From: Campylobacteraceae bacterium | GTDB lineage: Bacteria > Campylobacterota > Campylobacteria > Campylobacterales > Sulfurovaceae | Direction of reading: 5' to 3' | Assembly: GCA_027022775.1 (NCBI GenBank) | Contig: JALVXO010000220.1 | Coordinates: forward strand, 1 to 8,013 | Length of the DNA stretch: 8,013 nucleotides | Part shown: one piece after another, positions 1 to 5,621 of the stretch | How positions within the stretch are numbered: position 1 is the stretch's first letter | Layout: every line of letters starts with the position of its first letter | Program-made: the position numbers and the translations under genes | The notes under the pieces: generated by a model | Seen by the model: the letters and a program-made list of their open reading frames with translations, nothing else | Told to the model about the DNA's origin: nothing | Database searches by the model: none

Positions 1-26
1 TCTCTCTTCTATAATAAACCCTCTTC

Positions 27-263
27 TTAAATTATATGAACCTCGTAAATAAAATCGCCATCACCCAAGCCGTATTTCACTTCGCGCATATAGACTGTAT
101 AGCCTTTATCTTCAAAATACTCCAAAAGGGCATTTAAATCTTTATGCTCATTCTCTCTTGCAAAATAGTAAAACTTCTGTTTATCCAGTTTCTCTTCTAT
201 TTGAGAGAGTGAAATCTTTTTTACTTTAGCATTTACAGAACTTTTTGCCAATTTTAGTTCCAT
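27..263 (-). CDS. HP0268-family small nuclease-like protein
   Basis: A 78-residue protein that I recognise as the HP0268 family. This is a short protein typical of Campylobacterota whose Helicobacter pylori member has been described as a small Smr-like nicking endonuclease/ribonuclease. The match rests on the lysine-rich N-terminus (MELKLAKS), the central FYYFARENEHKDLNALLEYF block, the G-Y-T-V-Y step (54-58) and the C-terminal DFIYEVHII ending. The order looks like strand-helix-strand with no signal peptide or membrane segment, so the protein should be cytosolic. The ATG is supported by an AAAGGA ribosome binding site (271-276) seven bases upstream and by a TGATATAAT promoter just beyond it. 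It is therefore probably transcribed on its own, although read-through from the carbonic anhydrase-like gene is possible. The family call is fairly secure; nuclease activity is transferred from memory of the family and is not visible in the sequence. Confidence 0.8.
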   Translation of the reverse strand: MELKLAKSSVNAKVKKISLSQIEEKLDKQKFYYFARENEHKDLNALLEYFEDKGYTVYMREVKYGLGDGDFIYEVHII

Positions 264-293
264 TTTAATATCCTTTAAAAATCTTTAAAATGA

Positions 294-305
294 AATTATA
301 TCAAA
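294..305 (-). promoter_or_regulatory. Extended -10 promoter for the HP0268-family gene
   Basis: On the minus strand this reads TTTGATATAATT, containing a perfect TATAAT (300 to 295) preceded by TGA, which gives an extended -10. It lies in the 57-bp gap between the carbonic anhydrase-like gene and the HP0268-family gene. Transcription would start near 288, giving a leader of about 25 nt that carries the AAAGGA site. No good -35 is visible, but the upstream sequence is T-rich, as in Campylobacter and Helicobacter housekeeping promoters. The same 12 bases occur upstream of ispA. Confidence 0.65.
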
Positions 306-320
306 GTTAAACTTGAAAAA

Positions 321-860
321 CTAATTTTCTTTATACTCCTTCATAAACCCCACATACCGTTTTGCAGAAGCGTAAAGCTCTTTTACCTCTTCGTCGGTAA
401 GCTGGCGCACTGCTTTTGCAGGGCTGCCGATAATAAGCGAGCGCGGAGGAAATTTTTTACCCTTTGTCACAAGCGCCCCTGCACCCACAATCGACTCTTT
501 GCCAATAACCGCATCATCCAGTATAGTAGCGCTCATTCCTATCAGGCAGCCGTCTTCTATTGTGCAGCCGTGCAGCATAACTTTATGCCCGATAGTTACA
601 TCATTTCCAATGATTGTGGGGCTTCCGTCGCTCTTGTCTGGCTTTTTGTAATGGGTTACATGAATCATTGAGAGATCCTGCACGCTGACCCTGTCGCCTA
701 TTTCGATTTTATGGACATCTCCGCGGATTACAACCCCAAACCATACTGAACTCTCTTTGCCTATTTTTACATCGCCTATAACTGTGGCTCCAGGAGCCAC
801 CCAGGCGCTTTTATCAATTTGGGGTTCCATCCCTTTATATGGCAGTATAATCGGTTTCAT
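321..860 (-). CDS. Gamma-carbonic-anhydrase-like left-handed beta-helix protein
   Basis: A 179-residue hexapeptide-repeat protein of the gamma-CA/YrdA/PaaY group. Hexapeptide turns run from about residue 18 to 150 (for example APGATVIGDVKIG, then PTIIGNDVTIGHKVMLHG, then DAVIGKESIVGAGALV), ending in the usual IIGSPAKAVRQL and a C-terminal helix. Three histidines at the expected spacing (H67, H92, H97) can bind one metal between subunits of a trimer. RGD (46-48) and Q61 match residues kept in the family. Members may hydrate CO2, but many lack measurable carbonic anhydrase activity or act on CoA-linked substrates, so the reaction is left open. The start codon directly follows the ppk stop codon. 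Its ribosome binding site AAGGAG (867-872) lies within the last ppk codons, so translation is probably coupled to ppk. No signal peptide is seen. Confidence 0.88.
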   Translation of the reverse strand: MKPIILPYKGMEPQIDKSAWVAPGATVIGDVKIGKESSVWFGVVIRGDVHKIEIGDRVSVQDLSMIHVTHYKKPDKSDGSPTIIGNDVTIGHKVMLHGCTIEDGCLIGMSATILDDAVIGKESIVGAGALVTKGKKFPPRSLIIGSPAKAVRQLTDEEVKELYASAKRYVGFMKEYKEN

Positions 861-2948
861 CTAACTCTCCTTTAACATTTTTCTTGCAAGTTTTGCTATA
901 TTTTTTTTAGCGCTCTTTTTGCTTGCGCGGCTCAGTTTGCTTACATACTTTTCAAACAGTTCCTGCGAATTTACAGCCTCTTTTTCCGCCGCTGCCTTAA
1001 TATACTCCCCATCGCTTTGGAGTATATATCTATGAAGGTTGTCTGCTAGCTGCATGGTTAAAATTTGATACAGCCGGTCTGATATTGATTTATCTTCAAT
1101 CGGAATCATAAGCTCAATTCTTCTGTCTAAATTGCGCGGCATCAAATCCGCACTGGATATGTATGTTTGAATTTTAGCATGTTTAAAGTAGTAAATTCTG
1201 GCATGCTCTAAATATTTGCCTACAATTGAGCTTACAGTAATATTTTCACTTATTTTCTCCACACCCGGGCGCAGGCAGCAAATGCCCCTTATTATTAAAT
1301 CCACTTTGCACCCTGCCATAGAGGCTTTATAAAGCGCTTTTATTACACTCTGGTCAACCAAAGAGTTTGCTTTTAAAATAATTCGCCCCTCTTTGCCGTA
1401 ACTTGCCTCTTTTTCAATAAGGCGCAGCAGTTTTGGCTTAATCTGCGTGGGTGACATATAAAGATGTTCCAGCTTTTTATACTCTGCAAAACCGGTTAAA
1501 AGGTGGAAAAATTTAGTTGCATCTGAGCTGAAATTGGAATTTGTTGTAAAAAAGCTGACATCGGAGTAAATTTTGGCAGTTATCGGATTGTAATTTCCGG
1601 TTGCCAGATGCAGATAGCTTTTTAACTGCCCGTTTTTATATTTAATAACCTGTGCAACTTTTGCGTGCACTTTAAAGCCTGGAATTCCATAAACAACATG
1701 CGCACCGGCGCTCTCTAACTGCTTTGCCCACCTTAAATTGTTCTCTTCGTCAAAACGGGCGCGCAGCTCCACAAGCACAGTAACCTGTTTGCCGCTGTTT
1801 ACCGCATCTATAAGAGCTTTTACAATTGGGGAATTTGGACCTACGCGATAAAGAACCATTCTTATTGCAAAAGTATCTTTATCGTTTGCGGCATCTTTTA
1901 TAAATTTTACAACCGGCTCAAAACTCTCATAAGGGTGGAAAAGCATAATATCCTGCTTCTCCATCGCTTCGTAAACATCTTCGTTATCAAGCGGAGGCAG
2001 GGTTTTTGGGATAAAAGAGGGTGCGCGCAGGTGGGCTAAATCTTTATCGCTTACAATTTGCCAAAAAGAGCCGAGATTAAGCGGTATATGTTTATAGTAG
2101 TAAACATCTTTCTCTTTTATATCCAAATGTTTGCATAAAAATTCAACCAGCGACTCATCAGCATCTCCATTTAACTCAAGCCGCACAATTGCCCCTTTGT
2201 TTCTGGAGCGCAGCCCCTCTTCTAAAATCTCCAAAAAGTCGTCCGCCTCTTCCTCTTCTATTGCTAAATCGGCATTCCGTGTAACCCTAAAAGGGGTTGA
2301 AACAATAGGTTCAAAGCCTGGAAAGAGCTCTTTTATGAAATTTTCAACAATAGATTCGATAGGAATGTAAATATTTTTGTATCTGATAAAGCGTGATAAA
2401 ATTCTGGGAATTCTAATAAGCCCATGTTTAATAATCCCGTCTTTCCCCTTTAATTTAAGCGCTATTCCAAAACTTAAATTATTCAAATGTGGAAAGGGGT
2501 GTGTTGCATCCACAGCAATTGGAATGATTATTGGGTATATATTTTCAAAAAACTGCTCTTTAATTTTCTCTTGCGCATCTTCTTCCAAATCTTTGTATTT
2601 TTTAATTAAAACACCGTTATCTTCGAGTTCTTGTACAATATCAAGATAGATTTTCTCAAGGGTAGGAAACTCATACCTAATATATGCGCGGATTAATTCT
2701 AACTGCTTTAAAGGGGTAAGTTTGTCCGGTCCTGTATCGTAAACTCCCGCCTTATATAAAGATTTAAGCCCTGCAACCCTTATCATGTAAAACTCATCCA
2801 AATTGGTGCCGTAAATTGCTATAAATTTCAATTTATCAAGCGGCAAAAGGTCATTATACCTGGCTTGATCCAAAACCCTGCTGTTAAATTTAAGCCATGA
2901 AAGTTCACGGTTTATATATAAATTTGGACTGTTTAAATCTGTTCCCAT
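861..2948 (-). CDS. ppk: Polyphosphate kinase (PPK1)
   Basis: A 695-residue PPK1, the usual family length, which reversibly transfers the ATP gamma-phosphate onto polyphosphate. The N-terminal domain opens with INRELSWLKFN (12-22) and GTNLDEFYMIRVAGL (47-61). The catalytic C-terminal domains carry the phosphorylated histidine in FKVHAK (H428) and the second conserved histidine in YLEHARIYYF (H582). GNYNP (451-455) and DLMPRNLDRRIE (601-612) are also family blocks. The tail (671-695) is very lysine-rich. I chose the ATG at 2948 because the PPK1 homology begins just after it, AAGGA (2954-2958) lies five bases upstream, and TATAAT lies at 2985-2990. The frame stays open upstream to an ATG at 3098, but that extension has no family similarity and runs into a repeat. 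The stop codon abuts the next gene's start, forming a two-gene operon. Confidence 0.96.
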   Translation of the reverse strand: MGTDLNSPNLYINRELSWLKFNSRVLDQARYNDLLPLDKLKFIAIYGTNLDEFYMIRVAGLKSLYKAGVYDTGPDKLTPLKQLELIRAYIRYEFPTLEKIYLDIVQELEDNGVLIKKYKDLEEDAQEKIKEQFFENIYPIIIPIAVDATHPFPHLNNLSFGIALKLKGKDGIIKHGLIRIPRILSRFIRYKNIYIPIESIVENFIKELFPGFEPIVSTPFRVTRNADLAIEEEEADDFLEILEEGLRSRNKGAIVRLELNGDADESLVEFLCKHLDIKEKDVYYYKHIPLNLGSFWQIVSDKDLAHLRAPSFIPKTLPPLDNEDVYEAMEKQDIMLFHPYESFEPVVKFIKDAANDKDTFAIRMVLYRVGPNSPIVKALIDAVNSGKQVTVLVELRARFDEENNLRWAKQLESAGAHVVYGIPGFKVHAKVAQVIKYKNGQLKSYLHLATGNYNPITAKIYSDVSFFTTNSNFSSDATKFFHLLTGFAEYKKLEHLYMSPTQIKPKLLRLIEKEASYGKEGRIILKANSLVDQSVIKALYKASMAGCKVDLIIRGICCLRPGVEKISENITVSSIVGKYLEHARIYYFKHAKIQTYISSADLMPRNLDRRIELMIPIEDKSISDRLYQILTMQLADNLHRYILQSDGEYIKAAAEKEAVNSQELFEKYVSKLSRASKKSAKKNIAKLARKMLKES
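867..872 (-). promoter_or_regulatory. Ribosome binding site inside the ppk 3' end
   Basis: AAGGAG lies within the last codons of ppk (encoding K-E before the final S), six bases before the carbonic anhydrase-like ATG. Ribosomes finishing ppk would sit on this site. Together with the zero-base TAG/ATG junction, this supports translational coupling. Confidence 0.75.
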
Positions 2949-2984
2949 ACTATTCCTTTTTATTCTTTTAAACCCAAATTTTGC

Positions 2985-2990
2985 ATTATA
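2985..2990 (-). promoter_or_regulatory. Probable -10 box for ppk
   Basis: The minus strand reads CACCTTATAATGC with a perfect TATAAT. It is 36 bp upstream of the preferred ppk ATG, giving a leader of roughly 30 nt. No convincing -35 hexamer is seen, and there is no TG extension. This promoter lies outside the MITE-like element, about 70 bp downstream of its nearer end, so the element has not displaced it. Confidence 0.5.
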
Positions 2991-3057
2991 AGGTGCATCA
3001 GATGTGTTTATGCCTGGCAGCAGGAGCTTCAAAACAAAAGCATCCAGAATAAGCAAA

Positions 3058-3201
3058 GAGACTGTGAAAAAAGTATGAAAATCGGCTGTCATTGTCATTT
3101 TGAGCGTAGCGAAGAATCTCGATAATACCGGTGTAAATTAGATTCTTCGTTTCGCTTAGAATGACAAAAAGTCTAAATTACAGACTTTTTTCACACTCTC
3201 A
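3058..3201. mobile_element. MITE-like non-coding element with terminal inverted repeats
   Basis: A 144-bp element with terminal inverted repeats of 17 bp: GAGACTGTGAAAAAAGT (3058-3074) matches the reverse complement of 3184-3200 at 16 of 17 positions. Inside is a second inverted pair of 27-bp arms (3093-3119 and 3140-3166) matching at 23 of 27. Three of the four differences would be G-U pairs in RNA, leaving one real mismatch. A further small hairpin, AAAAAGTCT/AGACTTTTT, lies at 3166-3190. The flanks carry the direct repeat AAGCAAA at 3051-3057 and 3202-3208, which looks like a 7-bp target duplication. No transposase is encoded, so any movement would need one supplied in trans. The core (TGTCATT...GCGAAGAATCT) resembles a short dispersed repeat that I recall from many bacterial genomes, but I have not checked this. 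Confidence 0.65.
3093..3166. repeat. Long inverted repeat forming a hairpin inside the MITE-like element
   Basis: Two 27-bp arms (3093-3119 and 3140-3166) are separated by a 20-bp loop that contains ACCGGT. The arms start with TGTCATT and end with GAAGAATCT when each is read toward the loop. As RNA it would fold into a long, nearly continuous stem from either strand. It may act as a transcription barrier or mRNA end for the upstream tkt transcript, but this is inference. Confidence 0.75.
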
Positions 3202-3465
3202 AAGCAAATAAAGAAGGCTTCACTCCGATGCACAGTTGCAAATAGTCAATACAGAAAATGTATTGTCTAATGCAGTTTTTGGGTTAAACTTATATAACGG
3301 CATAAAATTTTCTTATAACAAAATGGCTGTTTTTTCAAAATACCCAATTAGAACTTAAAAGAGACTTATATATAACTGTTTCCAAAAAATGAAGTTATAA
3401 AATCTTAACAAATGAGTTTTATCAACACTAAAAATTAAATCTGAAATTTATTAAATTCTTTTATC
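3202..3465. other. Non-coding AT-rich stretch between the MITE-like element and the tkt hairpin
   Basis: About 264 bp without a convincing gene. Plus-strand ATGs open frames of 11 codons or fewer. One minus-strand frame of 27 codons (3220-3303) lacks a good ribosome binding site. The one ordered feature is a palindrome at 3247-3265. The rest is AT-rich with no repeat units, tRNA-like fold or strong promoter that I can defend. With the neighbouring hairpin and repeat, it separates tkt from ppk. Confidence 0.55.
3247..3265. repeat. 7-bp palindrome, CAATACA-N5-TGTATTG
   Basis: A perfect inverted repeat of seven bases around a five-base GAAAA spacer. After one mismatch the symmetry extends by two more pairs (AG at 3244-3245 and CT at 3267-3268). 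Its size fits a dimeric regulator site, but there is no promoter next to it that I can identify and no second copy in the window. Short palindromes also arise by chance in AT-rich DNA. Confidence 0.4.
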
Positions 3466-3483
3466 GCAGGGTGCTCTCCCTGC
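3466..3483 (-). terminator. Candidate hairpin terminator after tkt
   Basis: On the minus strand GCAGGG and CCCTGC form a perfect 6-bp stem with a 6-base loop, starting 13 bases past the tkt stop codon. It is the only GC-rich stem in this gap and is well placed to end the tkt transcript. The sequence after it (GATAAAAGAATTT) has no clean U run, so it may be a weak terminator or mainly protect the 3' end. Confidence 0.5.
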
Positions 3484-3496
3484 TTTCTAACCTTTT

Positions 3497-5473
3497 TTAG
3501 TATGTCTGTCCGTCAATTGTTACCGGTTTGTTCTCTACGCCTAAAAGTTCGCACGCTTTGGCTTTTATATTGCCAATTGTAAAGCCGAATTTCTCAAACA
3601 GTTTATTTGCAGGTGCAGAGGCGCCAAAACTCTCCATTCCCAAAATATCATTGGCAAATTTGTAATATTCAAGCGCGCGCGCTGCTTCGACTGCCAGCAC
3701 TTTGGTATTTGGGTCAATTACCGCTTCTTGATATTCTCTCTCTTGCTCTAAAAACAGATCAAAGCACGGTACAGAGACAACATTGGCTTTTATGCCCATT
3801 TTTTCCAAATAGCAGCCGGCTTTTAAAGAAGGCATAAGTTCGCTTCCGCTTGCCATAATTGTAAGCTCTGCCCCCTCTCTTTTCTTAACAATATAGGCTC
3901 CGCGCGCAACTTCGCCAAAATCTCTTTTTGGCTTAAGGGTTTTTAGTTTTTGGCGGCTTAAAACAAAAGCGTTTGGCGCATCGATTGTTAAAGCCTTTTT
4001 CCACGCTTCAACATTTTCGGTTGCATCTGCAGGACGCCATACATAAAAGCCTGGAAGCGCCCTAAACTGGCTTAAATGCTCAATAGGCTCATGCGTAGGG
4101 CCATCTTCGCCAACTCCGATACTGTCGTGCGTCCAGATAAAGTAATTTTTAATTTTGCTTAAAGCAGCAATTCTGGCAGCTGGCTTTAAATAGTCGCTAA
4201 ATACAAAGAAAGTTGCATTAAACGGAATTATTGTGCCATATAGCGCCATTGCGTTTGTTATTGCCGCCATAGAGTGCTCTCTAATTCCAAAGTGGATATT
4301 TTTCCCTTTTGGAAAATCATCCATATCTTTTAATTCAGTTTTATTAGAAGGGCCCAAATCTGCGCTTCCTCCAAGGAACCCAGCAACAGATTTGGCTATA
4401 GCGTTAAGTATCTGACCGTTGCTCTCTCTAGTTGCCATCTCTTTGCTATCAGTAAAGTCTGGCCACTCAATTTTGCTAAAGTCAGGGTTTAAAAGCACAT
4501 TAAGCGCTTCATTCTGTTCCGCCAAAGGAGCCTGCTTTTGGAGGTGAATCCACGCTTTTTGCGCCTCTTCGCCTCTTTGGATCGCTTTTCTAAATTCTGC
4601 TAAAACATCTTCTGGCACATAAAATGTTTTATCGGCAGGGAAACCGGCTTTCTCTTTTGCCCTTTTAATCACATCTTCGCCAAGCGGCGCTCCGTGGGTT
4701 TTATGGCTGCCCTCAAGCTCCAGCGCGCCGCGCCCTATAATTGTATTTGCAATTATTATAGTCGGTTTGTCGGCATTTTTGGCTTTTGTAAGCGCTTCAT
4801 CTATTTCATCATAACAGTGACCGTTGATTTTAAGCACACTCCACCCTTGCGCTAAAAATCTTTTTTCTACATCTTCAGCCCATGCAAGGCTTGTATCGCC
4901 CTCAATTGTGATATGGTTGCTGTCGTATATTAAAATTAAATCTTTTAAATTTAAGCGGCCTGCAAGCGCGCATGCTTCGTAGCTTATACCTTCTTCTAAA
5001 TCGCCGTCGCCGCAGAAGCAGTAGATTTTATGGTCGATTAATTCACAAGTGTCGCTGTTTACTTTTTGTGCCGTCCACTCTTTTGCCATAGCAAAGCCCA
5101 CAGCATTTGCAACCCCCTGCCCAAGAGGGCCTGTTGTAATCTCTACGCCCGGAGTGTGGCCATATTCTGGGTGACCTGGAGTTTTAGAATCTATCTGTCT
5201 AAACTGTTTTAAATCCTCCAAAGTTAAATCGTAACCCCAAAGATAGAGCAGCGAATAGATAAGCGCCGAAGCGTGCCCGCCCGAAAAGACCACTCTGTCT
5301 CTGTTTAGCCATTTTGGATCTTTTGGGTTGTGTTTTAAATGTTTGCTTAAAACCACTGCAATATCCGCAAGCCCCATAGGCGCGCCCGGATGCCCGCTAT
5401 TTGCTTTTTGAATCATATCCGCAGCCAAAAATCTGATGGTATTTGCCATCTTTTTTTCAAACTCGTGTGCCAT
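3497..5473 (-). CDS. tkt: Transketolase
   Basis: A 658-residue transketolase, close to the usual 660 or so. It moves two-carbon ketol units between sugar phosphates in the non-oxidative pentose phosphate pathway (and in the Calvin cycle where present), using thiamine diphosphate and a divalent metal in the cytosol. Motifs in order: SGHPGAPMG (26-34) with substrate histidine H28, GPLGQG (115-120), the cofactor-binding GDGDLEEG (155-162) followed by DSNHITIEG (184-192), HKTHGAP (257-263), GIREH (396-400) with the cofactor-activating E399, and GVGEDGPTHEPIEHL (453-467). A C-terminal transketolase domain follows. The start is supported by AAAGGA (5479-5484) five bases before the ATG. It lies downstream of ispA, separated by a 148-bp spacer occupied by a large inverted repeat, so co-transcription is possible but may be attenuated. 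No separate strong promoter was found in the spacer. Confidence 0.97.
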   Translation of the reverse strand: MAHEFEKKMANTIRFLAADMIQKANSGHPGAPMGLADIAVVLSKHLKHNPKDPKWLNRDRVVFSGGHASALIYSLLYLWGYDLTLEDLKQFRQIDSKTPGHPEYGHTPGVEITTGPLGQGVANAVGFAMAKEWTAQKVNSDTCELIDHKIYCFCGDGDLEEGISYEACALAGRLNLKDLILIYDSNHITIEGDTSLAWAEDVEKRFLAQGWSVLKINGHCYDEIDEALTKAKNADKPTIIIANTIIGRGALELEGSHKTHGAPLGEDVIKRAKEKAGFPADKTFYVPEDVLAEFRKAIQRGEEAQKAWIHLQKQAPLAEQNEALNVLLNPDFSKIEWPDFTDSKEMATRESNGQILNAIAKSVAGFLGGSADLGPSNKTELKDMDDFPKGKNIHFGIREHSMAAITNAMALYGTIIPFNATFFVFSDYLKPAARIAALSKIKNYFIWTHDSIGVGEDGPTHEPIEHLSQFRALPGFYVWRPADATENVEAWKKALTIDAPNAFVLSRQKLKTLKPKRDFGEVARGAYIVKKREGAELTIMASGSELMPSLKAGCYLEKMGIKANVVSVPCFDLFLEQEREYQEAVIDPNTKVLAVEAARALEYYKFANDILGMESFGASAPANKLFEKFGFTIGNIKAKACELLGVENKPVTIDGQTY

Positions 5474-5552
5474 TTTGTTCCTTTCTTTAGTTAAAGCTCA
5501 GAGCTAAGAGCCTAGAGCGTAGAGCTAACAAGGTAGCTTCGCTTTTTTTTAT

Positions 5553-5565
5553 GTGGCGAAGCCAC
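5553..5565. repeat. Small hairpin GTGGC-GAA-GCCAC
   Basis: A perfect 5-bp stem with a 3-base loop in the centre of the ispA-tkt repeat element. The preceding bases 5533-5542 (GTAGCTTCGC) can also pair with 5556-5565 across the T run, so two alternative folds compete for this segment. Confidence 0.65.
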
Positions 5566-5576
5566 AAATATTAAAC

Positions 5577-5589
5577 GCGGCAAAGCCGC
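5577..5589. repeat. Small hairpin GCGGC-AAA-GCCGC
   Basis: A second 13-base hairpin, 24 bp from the first and related to it as GYGGCRAAGCCRC. The stem difference is compensatory: a T-A pair in the first copy is a C-G pair here. The only other change is in the loop. On the minus strand it is followed by GTTTAATATTT, so it could act as a weak terminator after ispA. Confidence 0.65.
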
Positions 5590-5621
5590 ACCGCTAGCTC
5601 TAAGCTCTAAGCCCTCAGCTC

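Noticed and set aside
2131..2649. Plus-strand open frames opposite ppk
   Set aside because: They are antisense shadows of a strongly supported PPK1 reading frame, with no family motifs.
3220..3303. Minus-strand frame of 27 codons (starting MPLYKFNPKT) in the tkt-ppk gap
   Set aside because: It has no proper ribosome binding site (only AAGAAA-like sequence), no recognised similarity, and a palindrome lies inside it. Length is compatible with chance.
3466..3500. Plus-strand intrinsic terminator (hairpin followed by TTTCTAACCTTTTTT)
   Set aside because: The T-rich tail is on the plus strand, but no plus-strand gene ends here; the hairpin is more sensibly read as lying after tkt on the minus strand.
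5474..5621. Riboswitch or thiamine-responsive leader upstream of tkt
   Set aside because: The structure is explained by inverted heptad arrays and simple hairpins; no conserved TPP riboswitch core was seen.
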